In this document: positions 43,391-51,906 of the stretch, one piece after another
Position numbering within the stretch: the first letter of the stretch is position 1
Layout: every line of letters starts with the position of its first letter
Origin: Pirellulaceae bacterium
GTDB taxonomy: Bacteria; Planctomycetota; Planctomycetia; Pirellulales; Pirellulaceae
Assembly: GCA_022448315.1 (NCBI GenBank)
Contig: JAKVCA010000015.1
Location: 118,837 to 182,836, forward strand
Direction of reading: 5' to 3'
DNA length: 64,000 nucleotides
Notes under the pieces: generated by a model
Told to the model about the DNA's origin: nothing
Databases searched by the model: none
Seen by the model: only the letters and a program-made list of their open reading frames with translations
Translations under genes and position numbers: made by a program

Positions 43391-45661
43391 ATGCGTCGGT
43401 GGTTTGTTTTGACGCTGGTCGGTGGCGTGTTTCTGACGTTGTCAGGGTGCGGTGGTGAAGTTGCAACCGAAACGGCAGATAGCGGTGGGGCTGCTCAGCC
43501 CACAACGACGACACCTGCAGCCACGAATTCAGGGGCAAGCGGTGGAGACCCGATGGCCGCGCAGATGGGCGGTGGTCCCTCGGGCGGTGGTCCCTCGGGC
43601 GTTGGTCCCTCAAGCGGTCCGGGTGGTCAAACCGGTGGTCGTAGGCCGGTGCAGCTACCGGGCGATCCCTTTGCTGCAACCATGGGTGATGGCGGTGAGG
43701 AAAGTGGTGGGGGCGGTGACTCTGGCAACCCCATGGGATCGGGCTATGATCCGGCAAACCCCATGGGAGGTGGTTACCCCGGACAGAATCCCTATGGCGG
43801 CGGTGCGGGCGCTCAAAATCCTTACGCACAGGGGGGGGATCCCGAAAATCCGATGGGCTCAGGCTATGATCCGGCAAATCCCATGGGAGGTGGTTACCCC
43901 GGACAGAATCCCTACGCCGGCGGTGCGGGCGCTCAAAATCCTTACGCCCAAGGGGGTGATCCCGAAAATCCGATGGGTTCGGGCTTTGATCCGGCAAATC
44001 CCATGGGAGGTGGTTACCCCGGACAGAATCCCTACGCTGGCGGTGCGGGCACGCAAAATCCTTACGCTCAAGGTGGGAACCCCGCGAATCCCATGGGTGG
44101 CGGCTATCCTGGACAAAACCCCTACGGCTCGGGTGGGCCTCCTCCCGCAGGAAATGGCGGTAGTGGAGCCGGTGAAGGTGCTGTGGACATCACGGTTCCC
44201 GGAGCTGCCTTTGGTGGTGGTCGACCAACAGGACCACCAACAGGACCTCCAGCACCGACGGGCCAGCCAGGGTATGGGAACCCAGGCGCCGCTCGTCAAC
44301 CCGTTGTCCCGAAAACACTGAAAGAAAAAGCGATGGCTGCTTTCCGCGAAGGAAAGGACGACGAAGCCACTCAGTACATGTATGCCTACATGGTTGCGGA
44401 TCCGGGCGCTGAATTTGACTTCGGTCTATTGCCCGCCATCAACGAACCTCGAGCCGCCGTTCGTTGGGGGATTGCTGTCGACTACTCGGCTCCAGGTAAT
44501 TTCACCAAGGCCCCACCGACCATTGGTGCCCAGCCCAACGTCATTCCCCAAATTGGCGGAAATCGAGGAGGAGGCCGAGGTGGTTTTGGCGGCGGCGCGC
44601 CTTCCGTGGGTGAGCCTAGTGCCGGCGGTGGACCGGGAAGCTTCGGCGGCGGCGCCGCTCAGGGACCTCCGAGTGGTGGGCAGGCACAGCTGAATTACTA
44701 CACGGGGGAACTCGGGAAGAAGATTGTCGAAAGGCTCAATATGCGACGACTTGAGGGTGGTGGCTTCTACGGTCAGTTCCTCAAAGACGTTGCATTCCAG
44801 TACAACCCTGAAGCCGGCGGTGGCGGCGGTGGCGGTGGTTACGGCGGCTACTCTCCAATGGGAGGAGCCGGTTTTGATCCCTCGGGTGCAGGTGTTGGCT
44901 CGGGTGGTGGAGCAGGCTTCGATCCGATGGGCGCAGGCGTTGGCTCCGGTGGAGGTGGCGGCGACTATGGTGCTCCTGGTTCCGGGAATCCCTATGGAGG
45001 CCAGGGCGGTAATCCAAGTGCTCAGCGAAGCGCCGATACGAATCAGCTAATCCCTGGAGTGGTTTGGCTAGGACGAGGCCGCCGAACGGAAATGCTTGAA
45101 ACTGCAAGAGCTCGCGGTTTGGATGGCCTGATCTTGATTGAAACCAAGATCAGTGTGATTCCCAAGAACGGCCTCGAGAGCAACATCACGAAGATCTACT
45201 TGATGAATGTTCACGCGACCGAAGCGAAAGAGCAGATGAAATATCAAACCCGTAGTTCACTGAAGAATGTGCCGGTTTGGCAGGCGATTCAGCAAGGAAA
45301 GCAAAATCCGATCGAAACAGAATTGGATCGCATCTTTCCTGAGGTTGCAGATGTTGAGTTTAAACTGGGTGCCTTGCCAAGCCTTCAGCCTGATCAGGCC
45401 AAGGCAAGAGTCAGTAAGGTTGCAACATCCACTCCAGTCAACGTGCTTCCTGTTCTCGCTGAGGTGAAGTACTTCCATAAGGTGGATCTCATCAATGATG
45501 CGGATTTGATGAGTGCCTACGAAAACTTGCTAGGCGATGCCGAAGCGGCGAAGGCGCTCGCTTCTGGGCAGGCTCAGGAGCGGGAGCAAGCGATCAACGC
45601 GTGGTTGCCAGGAAACTGGTCCCCCCCTTCATCAGAATCTGGCGGTGGTCGATTCCGTTAA
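43391..45661 (+). CDS. Gly/Pro/Asn-rich lipoprotein with 40-residue tandem repeats
   Basis: A 756-residue lipoprotein: MRRWFVLTLVGGVFLTLSGC ends in a clear lipobox, C20 being the lipidated residue. Residues about 113-245 are repeats of 40 residues rich in Gly, Asn, Pro and Tyr (3 near-identical units plus part of a fourth), with signatures such as NPMGSGYDPANPMGGGY and PGQNPYAGGAGAQNPYAQGG. A second glycine-rich segment (390-550) includes short GAGVGSGGG units. Between and after them lie ordered segments, for example AMAAFREGKDDEATQYMYAY near 315 and TRSSLKNVPVWQAIQQGKQN near 625. The function is unknown; low-complexity repeats suggest a surface matrix or adhesive. A strong terminator follows. 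Confidence 0.8.
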   Translation: MRRWFVLTLVGGVFLTLSGCGGEVATETADSGGAAQPTTTTPAATNSGASGGDPMAAQMGGGPSGGGPSGVGPSSGPGGQTGGRRPVQLPGDPFAATMGDGGEESGGGGDSGNPMGSGYDPANPMGGGYPGQNPYGGGAGAQNPYAQGGDPENPMGSGYDPANPMGGGYPGQNPYAGGAGAQNPYAQGGDPENPMGSGFDPANPMGGGYPGQNPYAGGAGTQNPYAQGGNPANPMGGGYPGQNPYGSGGPPPAGNGGSGAGEGAVDITVPGAAFGGGRPTGPPTGPPAPTGQPGYGNPGAARQPVVPKTLKEKAMAAFREGKDDEATQYMYAYMVADPGAEFDFGLLPAINEPRAAVRWGIAVDYSAPGNFTKAPPTIGAQPNVIPQIGGNRGGGRGGFGGGAPSVGEPSAGGGPGSFGGGAAQGPPSGGQAQLNYYTGELGKKIVERLNMRRLEGGGFYGQFLKDVAFQYNPEAGGGGGGGGYGGYSPMGGAGFDPSGAGVGSGGGAGFDPMGAGVGSGGGGGDYGAPGSGNPYGGQGGNPSAQRSADTNQLIPGVVWLGRGRRTEMLETARARGLDGLILIETKISVIPKNGLESNITKIYLMNVHATEAKEQMKYQTRSSLKNVPVWQAIQQGKQNPIETELDRIFPEVADVEFKLGALPSLQPDQAKARVSKVATSTPVNVLPVLAEVKYFHKVDLINDADLMSAYENLLGDAEAAKALASGQAQEREQAINAWLPGNWSPPSSESGGGRFR
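43727..44086 (+). repeat. 120-bp tandem repeat, three units plus a partial one (coding)
   Basis: Units start at 43727, 43847 and 43967, with a shortened fourth from 44087 that lacks the YDPANPM part. Neighbouring units differ by few bases, showing recent expansion or homogenisation by recombination. Each encodes 40 residues of the lipoprotein, and the unit length is a multiple of three, so copy-number change keeps the frame. Confidence 0.93.
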
Positions 45662-45692
45662 TTGTGCGTTTAGCGACGCATTCTGCGAATAA

Positions 45693-45721
45693 AAGCTCCG
45701 ATCGTCATCGGGGCTTTTTTT
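45693..45721 (+). terminator. Intrinsic (Rho-independent) terminator
   Basis: AAGCTCCGAT and ATCGGGGCTT form a 10-bp stem (one G-T pair) closed by CGTC, followed by TTTTT. It lies 31 bases after the stop of the repeat lipoprotein gene, on its strand. Confidence 0.93.
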
Positions 45722-46081
45722 ATGGAAATTTAGGTCCGCGAGGTCTGGTGAAAGCTCGCTTACGATGCGGCTGATCAAAGTGTCCTGTTCCATCAGCATA
45801 CGCATGCGGCATGCGGGGGTGTTTCAGCCGAAAGCATATGCCGATTCAGCGATTCAAAGACACGGATTGTCGGATTCTGAGCCGTGTTGACTCTGTGAGT
45901 TCATGGTCCAGATGCTGATTGCCGACCATCACTTCGCCATGGTTCCATTTCGATTTCACCCACTGGAATCGAGGGGGGGTTCCTGTCAAGATAAGGATCT
46001 TTTCCAAAGCCTTACGCTAGAATCTGATGCGACCCCTCGAGCATTAGAGACGATTCCGGATACGGAAAACGAAAGCATTCA
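45722..46081. other. Intergenic region upstream of the glmU-like gene
   Basis: About 360 bases with no gene signature. It should hold the promoter for the glmU-like/prs pair, which I could not define with confidence. Confidence 0.5.
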
Positions 46082-46831
46082 ATGATGGCACAACCCATTG
46101 CGGTGGTCCTTGCAGCTGGCAAGGGGACTCGGATGAAGTCTGATCTTCCCAAGGTCTTGTGTGAAGCGAACGGGCGCCCACTGATTGATTGGGTGCTGGA
46201 CGCTCTTGAAGCGGCAGGTGTCCAGCAATTCCTTGTCGTCGTCGGTTACGAAGCCGATCGGGTAAAAAAAGCGTTGCAGGATCGGGACGGTGTCAAATTC
46301 GTTCTTCAAGATCAGCAACTCGGGACCGGTCATGCTGTGAAAGTCTGCGAAGATCATCTGCAGGGGCATGACGGCCCTGTTTTGATCGTCGCAGGCGACT
46401 CGCCCATGATTCAACCGGAGTCCATTCGCAGTTTGCTTGATGGCTTTGAGACCGAAGCTTTGGATTGTCTTCTCGGGACGCTTCTCAAAGACAATCCCCA
46501 AGGATTAGGCCGAATCGTTCGAGATAAAGCGGGTCGTTTTGAGGGGATCGTCGAAGAGAAGGATGCCACCGATGAGCAACGGGCGATCAACGAAGTCAAC
46601 ATGAGCACTTATCTCTTTCGCCCTGAGCATCTCCTTTGGGCCCTGGGGCAGTTGAAAAACAATAATCGCCAAGGCGAGTTTTACCTGACGGACTGCCCTG
46701 CCATCCTTCTCGGGGCTGGACGTAAAATCGACGCTTTGCCGGTGTTGAAGCCGTGTGAGGCGCTGAGCGTGAATACCGTGGACGAACTTGCTGAAGTTGA
46801 AATTGCACTCCAAAAGCTTGCCGAGTCATGA
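46082..46831 (+). CDS. glmU: GlmU N-terminal-like uridylyltransferase (single-domain)
   Basis: Predicted N-acetylglucosamine-1-phosphate uridylyltransferase, producing UDP-GlcNAc for envelope polymers. The start MAQPIAVVLAAGKGTRMKSD carries the pyrophosphorylase nucleotide loop; VLQDQQLGTGHAV, VLIVAGDSPMI and GIVEEKDATDEQRAINEVN are family motifs. It is only 249 residues: the left-handed beta-helix acetyltransferase half of bifunctional GlmU is absent, so acetylation must be done by another protein. A 4-base overlap (ATGA) with prs shows coupled translation. Confidence 0.9.
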   Translation: MMAQPIAVVLAAGKGTRMKSDLPKVLCEANGRPLIDWVLDALEAAGVQQFLVVVGYEADRVKKALQDRDGVKFVLQDQQLGTGHAVKVCEDHLQGHDGPVLIVAGDSPMIQPESIRSLLDGFETEALDCLLGTLLKDNPQGLGRIVRDKAGRFEGIVEEKDATDEQRAINEVNMSTYLFRPEHLLWALGQLKNNNRQGEFYLTDCPAILLGAGRKIDALPVLKPCEALSVNTVDELAEVEIALQKLAES

Positions 46832-47778
46832 AAGAACTTAAGATCTTTAGCGGCAGGGCGAACGAACCGTTGGCCCGTCGAATATGTGAGTTTCTCAACC
46901 TGAACCTCGGTGACTGCAAATGCGTCACATTCCCTGACGGTGAATTTCACTGCAAGATTGAGGACGTTCGGGGACGAGATGTCTTCTTGATCCAGCCTAC
47001 ATGTCCGCCGGTGAACGACAGTCTGCTCGAATTGCTGATCATGATCGACACTTGCAAGCGGGCCAGTGCAGCCCGGATTACGGCCGTGATTCCTTACTAT
47101 GGATACGCGCGCCAAGACCGCAAAGATGAAGGGCGGGTGCCCATTACTGCGAAGCTGGTTGCGAACCTGATTACTCGCGCTGGGGCAGATCGAGTGTTAG
47201 CCATGGATCTGCATGCCGCTCAGATTCAGGGTTTCTTTGACGTTCCCGTGGATCATCTTTATGCTTCAAGGGTGCTGACAAACTACTTCATGCGACAGGG
47301 TTGGGACAACGAAGATCTCGTCGTTGTGAGTCCTGACGAGGGCAGCATCAAACGGGCGGTTGGGCACGCCAAAAGGATTGGTGGCTCGATTGCGATCATT
47401 GATAAGCGTCGCGAGAGTGCGACCTCGGTCAGGCAAGAAACCATTATCGGGGGGCCTGTCGAGGGTAAGATTGCACTGATGTTTGATGACATGATCAGTA
47501 CCGGGGGATCCATCTGTGGCGCGGCGGAACTCGTGAAACGCTACGGAGCACAGGAGATTCACGTGGCGGCGACGCATGGGGTATTTGCAGGGCATGCAAC
47601 CGAATTGTTGAAGAAAGCGCCGATCGACTCGGTGGTTATTACCGATACGATTCCGCTCAAGCCTGAGAATCGGCTCGACAAGATCAAGGTGTTGACCGTT
47701 TCGACGCTGCTTGGCGAAGCAATCAAGCGTATTCACCACGATCAATCGATTAGTTCGATCTTTAACACGGGCAATTGA
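46828..47778 (+). CDS. prs: Ribose-phosphate pyrophosphokinase
   Basis: Makes PRPP from ribose-5-phosphate and ATP, feeding nucleotide, histidine and tryptophan synthesis. The 316-residue protein has the usual KELKIFSGRANEPLARRICEFL start, VITRAGADRVLAMDLHAAQI, and the PRPP loop MFDDMISTGGSICGAAELV. It follows the glmU-like gene with an ATGA overlap, an arrangement also known in other bacteria (gcaD/glmU-prs), which keeps sugar-nucleotide and PRPP supply together. Length and motifs are complete. Confidence 0.95.
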   Translation: MKELKIFSGRANEPLARRICEFLNLNLGDCKCVTFPDGEFHCKIEDVRGRDVFLIQPTCPPVNDSLLELLIMIDTCKRASAARITAVIPYYGYARQDRKDEGRVPITAKLVANLITRAGADRVLAMDLHAAQIQGFFDVPVDHLYASRVLTNYFMRQGWDNEDLVVVSPDEGSIKRAVGHAKRIGGSIAIIDKRRESATSVRQETIIGGPVEGKIALMFDDMISTGGSICGAAELVKRYGAQEIHVAATHGVFAGHATELLKKAPIDSVVITDTIPLKPENRLDKIKVLTVSTLLGEAIKRIHHDQSISSIFNTGN

Positions 47779-47818
47779 TTTGGCCGCTGTTGTATCGTTA
47801 AGACGCATTGAGCGTCCC

Positions 47819-48439
47819 CTAGGATCGCTCGCTTGAGGAACAAGTGAAGTCACTGCGATCGATTTTATCGTTGCCGCGGCCGACCGTCGTTATCGGCCGA
47901 TATTGACCGATTTCAAGCAGGTCGTCAGCGGTGTCAAAATTCTGATCGGGGCCGGCGGAGCGAACGGCGAAACCATCATTCCGTTCATCAAATCGAAGCT
48001 CGTTTCCCCATGCGTCACGATATTGGACCGTCACGGCGTTGCCTTGGAATCCATCAATGTTTTTGGAGGGAATCGTTTGCTGGGAATGCTCGATTTCGAT
48101 AACGGCGTTCCGGATTGCATTGCGGGTGACTTGCTGATTCGCTTCGTCAGCTCGAGCCATCTGGTGGTGGCGATGGGCGACGAAGGGTAAAGCGGTGACC
48201 GTGCCGATGAAGCTGACTCCCACAAGGCTCATGGCAAAACCTGCCGCGGCAAATCCTTTTGGCTTTTTGAAAAGCCCAATGAAGCTAAGTATGAGGCCGA
48301 TGGGAGAAAGCAGGCCGAAGGTAAACAGGCCAAGAATGCCGACCGTGAAACCTGCGACGCCGAAGCCATTGGTGGGAGCCTTCGGGGGGTCCAAAATATA
48401 AATCACTTCTCGTCCCGAGAATGGCGCGGTTTGAGTCAT
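47819..48439 (-). CDS. DUF4190-like membrane protein
   Basis: A 206-residue protein starting at ATG 48439, with AAGGGG upstream. Two helices (FGVAGFTVGILGLFTFGLLS, and GFAMSLVGVSFIGTVTALPF) are followed by a soluble C-terminus of about 110 residues. The latter has a pilin/type II secretion G-like character (ITPSKNIDGF-like and DAWGNELRFDERNDGFAVRS, with SAGPDQNFDTADDL). This pairing of DUF4190 helices and a pseudopilin-like tail occurs in planctomycetes as I recall it. Function unknown. It is convergent with prs, 40 bases away. Confidence 0.7.
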   Translation of the reverse strand: MTQTAPFSGREVIYILDPPKAPTNGFGVAGFTVGILGLFTFGLLSPIGLILSFIGLFKKPKGFAAAGFAMSLVGVSFIGTVTALPFVAHRHHQMARADEANQQVTRNAIRNAVIEIEHSQQTIPSKNIDGFQGNAVTVQYRDAWGNELRFDERNDGFAVRSAGPDQNFDTADDLLEIGQYRPITTVGRGNDKIDRSDFTCSSSERS

Positions 48440-48523
48440 GGTGCACCCCTTGGTATGGGCAGGCGTTGGAGCGGTTTGCTTGGTTGACACGTGGTATTCG
48501 CGTTGGGGGCGGGGCATCTTGGA

Positions 48524-48566
48524 TAAAAAAAGGCGTATGTGGCCAATTTTTCAGCCAGCATACGCC
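48524..48566 (-). terminator. Intrinsic terminator of the AGCS symporter gene
   Basis: On the minus strand GGCGTATGCTGGC pairs with GCCACATACGCC (12 pairs with one bulged C), closed by a 10-base loop, followed by TTTTTTTA. It lies just downstream of the symporter stop at 48601. Confidence 0.93.
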
Positions 48567-48600
48567 CATAAATTCTCAGAGATTTGGAACGGTTGCCCTG

Positions 48601-50505
48601 CTATTTGTGGGGCTTGATTTTGCCCGACTTCAGTTTCTCCATGTACTCATCGAGGTTTCCGCGAACCTTACCGCTCAGAATGTAGAGTCCCAGGATGTTC
48701 GGAAGGGACATGCCGAGAATCATGATGTCTGAAAAGTCGAGAATATTTTTCGCAGAGACTACCGAGCCCAGCACCGTGAATACAAGGAAGATCACCTTAT
48801 AAATGATCGACGAATTCATTCCGAACAGACTGGTGAAGCACCTCTCGCCGTAATAAGACCAAGAGATGATGGTTGAGAACGCGAATAGAACGACGGCCGC
48901 GTAGAGGATCCACTTGAACCAAGGGAGCCCCTTGTTGGCAACCGCGGTTCGAGTCAGCGCGGCACCAGCATTTCCGGAAACGTGCTTTTCATATTCCTGA
49001 TTCGACCATTTCCCGAGGGGGAGTCCTGCGATGTCGTCGGCTTCGGCAACCTTGGCTTCACCGTCAATCATGATGGTGTCACCGACTTTCGTCGTGAGTT
49101 CGGGGTTCGGAGTCCATTCACCTCCGGCGATAATGATCACCAGTCCTGTCATGGTGCAGACCAGTACCGTGTCGATAAATGGCTCAAGCAACGCCACAAT
49201 TCCTTCGCTTACGGGCTCATCGGTCTTCGCTGCCGAGTGGGCGATGGCTGCTGATCCTGCGCCTGCTTCATTACTGAAGACAGCTCTCTGAATTCCGACG
49301 ACCATCACTCCCAGCAGACCTCCCAGGCCAGCCTCGAAGGTGAATGCGTTCGAGATGATCGTGCCAAAGGCGGCAGGAATCTGCGAGGCGTTAGTTCCGA
49401 GAATGTAAAGAGCCATTGAAACATAGGCGGCACACATGAATGGCACGATAATTGAAGCGACGCGTCCGATCGACCGAATCCCGCCGATGATCACCAGAGC
49501 GACCACCACGGTCAGGCCAACGCCGTAGAGAAGCGGGTAGTCCTCCAGAATCGGGATGTCTCCCTTGATCGTCGCGAGAGACTGCCCCACCTGAAACGAA
49601 TTGCCGCCACCAAAAGAGCCACCAATGCAGAGCAATGCGAAGAACACGGCAAGTACGCTCCCAAGTGCCTTACCTACTCCTCCCAGAACGTCCGTCAGCC
49701 CATCTTTGAGGTAAAGCATGGGGCCACCCGAAACGGTTCCATCTGAATTTACTTTTCGATACATCTGGCCCAGAGTGCACTCGGTAAATTTGCTGGTCAT
49801 GCCGAGCAGGCCGATCAGGACCATCCAGAAAATAGCACCTGGTCCTCCGGAGCCCACTGCAATGGCGACGCCCGCAATGTTGCCGAGGCCCACTGTGGCA
49901 GAAAGCGCCGAGGACAGGGCTTGGAAGTGCGACACTTCGCCCGGTTCATTGGGGTCGTCATAATCCCCCTTGGTCAGTCGAATCGCGTGCCAAAACGCAC
50001 GGAGGTTGATGAAACCCATGCGGATCGTCAGAAATGATGCCCCGACTAGTAGCCAGAGAACAACGAAAGGGATCTTGCGGCCAAAGAGATATTCTGTGCC
50101 AAGGCTATTGAAGAGAACGCTCGCACATGGACCGGTGATGTACTTGCCGAACCATTCGTCGATCTTGGCTTCAAGCCCTGGTTCTTCCTTATCTTGCCCT
50201 CCGCCATCACCATTTTCGACGACGGCATCGGTGTCCGCTGCTGTCGGTGATTCGTTGGATTCTGCGTCAGAGTCGCCATCGGAGGCTTCGATGGTAGGCT
50301 CCGCGGGGGTTTCACTCTCGGTTGTCCCTTCATCCTGCGTCGTCTCGATTTCTGCCGCGGCTTCTTCTTGGATAGGCGGTAGGAGCGGTGCTGCAGAGAG
50401 AGGTGTCTCGAAAGAGAGGGTTAAAATAAATCCGACGAAGAGGTATGGAATTGCTCTCACTAAGAACTGGATTTGCTCAGCACGAGCGGTCATCACATGC
50501 GTCAT
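48601..50505 (-). CDS. Alanine/glycine:Na+ symporter (AGCS family) with acidic N-terminal extension
   Basis: A 634-residue inner-membrane symporter importing alanine or glycine with Na+. The AGCS core runs from about residue 150 (LWLLVGASFLTIRMGFINLR) and includes SATVGLGNIAGVAIAVGSGG and the motif GIQRAVFSNEAGAGSAAIAH; it holds about ten helices. Before it, a hydrophobic signal-like helix (residues 13-38) and an acidic Ser/Glu/Asp-rich stretch (43-108) replace the usual short N-terminus. The loop before the last three helices (TPNPELTTKVGDTIM region) is also longer than usual. A strong terminator follows. The 62-codon frame upstream overlaps its start by ATGA. Confidence 0.92.
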   Translation of the reverse strand: MTHVMTARAEQIQFLVRAIPYLFVGFILTLSFETPLSAAPLLPPIQEEAAAEIETTQDEGTTESETPAEPTIEASDGDSDAESNESPTAADTDAVVENGDGGGQDKEEPGLEAKIDEWFGKYITGPCASVLFNSLGTEYLFGRKIPFVVLWLLVGASFLTIRMGFINLRAFWHAIRLTKGDYDDPNEPGEVSHFQALSSALSATVGLGNIAGVAIAVGSGGPGAIFWMVLIGLLGMTSKFTECTLGQMYRKVNSDGTVSGGPMLYLKDGLTDVLGGVGKALGSVLAVFFALLCIGGSFGGGNSFQVGQSLATIKGDIPILEDYPLLYGVGLTVVVALVIIGGIRSIGRVASIIVPFMCAAYVSMALYILGTNASQIPAAFGTIISNAFTFEAGLGGLLGVMVVGIQRAVFSNEAGAGSAAIAHSAAKTDEPVSEGIVALLEPFIDTVLVCTMTGLVIIIAGGEWTPNPELTTKVGDTIMIDGEAKVAEADDIAGLPLGKWSNQEYEKHVSGNAGAALTRTAVANKGLPWFKWILYAAVVLFAFSTIISWSYYGERCFTSLFGMNSSIIYKVIFLVFTVLGSVVSAKNILDFSDIMILGMSLPNILGLYILSGKVRGNLDEYMEKLKSGKIKPHK

Positions 50506-50690
50506 ATCAAAAGAGGCTCGCTAATTAAGGAGGCATCTTCGGGGAGATGCAGGGAGGCATTGTCGAATCGACTCGGGCCTCGGAGATCCGGCAGATCGCC
50601 GGCCGCTCGACAGTAGACGTCGCGGAGGGCATCCAACTGGGTCGCTTCTGCGGCGGGAAGGCGGGGTATTGGATGGGAATCTCGCTGCAT
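50502..50690 (-). CDS. Candidate small protein coupled to the AGCS symporter gene
   Basis: A 62-codon frame ending in TGA that overlaps the symporter ATG by ATGA. The third codon positions are strongly G/C, as in real genes here, and the product is acidic and leucine/proline-rich (LDALRDVYCRAAGDLPDLRG in the middle). No ribosome-binding site was found before ATG 50690 and no family was recognised. It could be a leader peptide that couples translation, or chance. Confidence 0.35.
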   Translation of the reverse strand: MQRDSHPIPRLPAAEATQLDALRDVYCRAAGDLPDLRGPSRFDNASLHLPEDASLISEPLLI

Positions 50691-51214
50691 CGTGTTTTAG
50701 TGTAATGGCCGGCAGAAGTCAACTTCCGGGAGGCTCTTCACTGAGCCCGCTTGCCCGTCCAAGCTCCTGCTTTAGCAGCGCGGTTTCGTATGGTGGTTTC
50801 TCGTCTTAACAGAACGAAAATTCCTGAGCTGCATGGGCGATTTGTGCCCTTTTCTCAGCAGCTTTTACCTCCCCCAGAGCAGGCTCTGGATCCGTGCGAG
50901 GCGGCAGAATCTCGGGTTTGAAGCTGCCTCAGCTTGCCGGAGACCACGTCTTTTTCAGGCCCCGCCCGTGAAGGTGGGGTTGTGATTCTGGATCTTTGGG
51001 TGGAATGGGGGTCTTGCGATAAATGCGTTGCTTGGGTGCTTTTGTCCCTCGGCATTTGTGGTGTTCGCCCCTGATAACGCGAAGTTTTTTGAAAATTGGG
51101 GCGATAAAGGTTGGGTTGGCGGCGGTTTTCCAGTTTGCCTTTTAGAAAGAGCGAGTTGTGTAAAAAGCTCTGGGACCCTATAAATAGGGATGCTATTTCT
51201 CCTCCTGAGGCGAT
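50691..51214. other. Intergenic region upstream of sufR
   Basis: About 520 bases without a gene signature. It holds a 16-bp perfect palindrome, CCAGAGCAGGCTCTGG, at 50874-50889 and the sufR promoter described separately. I looked for a glycine riboswitch in front of the symporter and saw none. Confidence 0.5.
51156..51189 (+). promoter_or_regulatory. sufR promoter with palindrome over the -10 box
   Basis: TTGTGT (51156-51161) and TATAAA (51179-51184) are 17 bases apart. The -10 box lies inside a 14-base perfect inverted repeat, CCCTATAAATAGGG (51176-51189). The placement suits autorepression by SufR. It lies 26 bases before the sufR ATG. Confidence 0.65.
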
Positions 51215-51871
51215 ATGATGAGTGAAAGCTTCAGTTCCTCGGATCTTGCCATTATCGATTTGCTCCGCCAGCACGGGGAGCGGACCGTGGGTGAATTGTC
51301 CGAATTGCTGGGTGTCACGCTCACCGCGGTCCGTCAGCGTTTAAGTCGCTTGATGGAAAACGGTTATGTGCATCGGGAGAAGAGAATTCAACCCCGAGGG
51401 CGTCCGACTCACGGCTACACGCTGACTGCTGAGGGACGTCGGCGGGCAGGGGAAAATTTTGCCGACCTTGCAACGGCATTGTGGGAGGAGGTCATCGCTC
51501 TCCCTGAATCTGAGGCCCGCAATCAGTTGATTGAGGGCCTCGCAAGGCGGCTCGCTAAAACCTACCAGACTCAGGTGGTAGGAGAGTCGCTGGTAGAGCG
51601 TTTGAGATCGATTGCCACACTTTTCCAGTTGCGGCATATCCCAATGATGGTGGAAGAGTCTCCTGGAAACGCAACACCGACGCTGAAGGTCATGGCGTGT
51701 CCTTACCCCGACCTGGCGAACGAGGACCCCACAATATGTCAGATGGAAACAACGTTGCTGAGTGAATTGACCGGCCAACCATTGCGGTTGGACGGTTGTA
51801 CCCACGAAGGCGGCACCTGTTGTAAGTTTGTATCCACACTCGAACCGAATGTGTCGACCTTTGAAACCTGA
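51215..51871 (+). CDS. sufR: SufR-like Fe-S repressor of the suf operon
   Basis: Winged-helix transcriptional repressor that senses Fe-S cluster status. The 218-residue protein has an N-terminal DNA-binding helix-turn-helix (ERTVGELSELLGVTLTAVRQ, residues about 21-40) and C-terminal cysteines in the SufR pattern: C162, C175, C195 and C202/C203, in CPYPDLANEDPTICQME and DGCTHEGGTCCKF. These would bind an iron-sulfur cluster; loss of the cluster would release DNA. It precedes sufC-sufB-sufD on the same strand (35 bases to sufC). A palindrome overlaps its own -10 box. Confidence 0.88.
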   Translation: MMSESFSSSDLAIIDLLRQHGERTVGELSELLGVTLTAVRQRLSRLMENGYVHREKRIQPRGRPTHGYTLTAEGRRRAGENFADLATALWEEVIALPESEARNQLIEGLARRLAKTYQTQVVGESLVERLRSIATLFQLRHIPMMVEESPGNATPTLKVMACPYPDLANEDPTICQMETTLLSELTGQPLRLDGCTHEGGTCCKFVSTLEPNVSTFET

Positions 51872-51906
51872 TTCCACCCTCTACCTATGAGGCATGTTCA
51901 ATACCC

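Noticed and set aside
43727-44086. 120-bp repeats as a possible CRISPR or mobile array
   Set aside because: The units are contiguous, codon-phased and inside a lipoprotein gene; there are no spacers.
47802-47816. Short hairpin GACGC-ATTGA-GCGTC between prs and the DUF4190-like gene
   Set aside because: The stem of 5 bp is too weak and there is no T-run on either side.
50506-51214. Glycine riboswitch expected before the AGCS symporter
   Set aside because: The characteristic conserved core was not found in the sequence on the minus strand.
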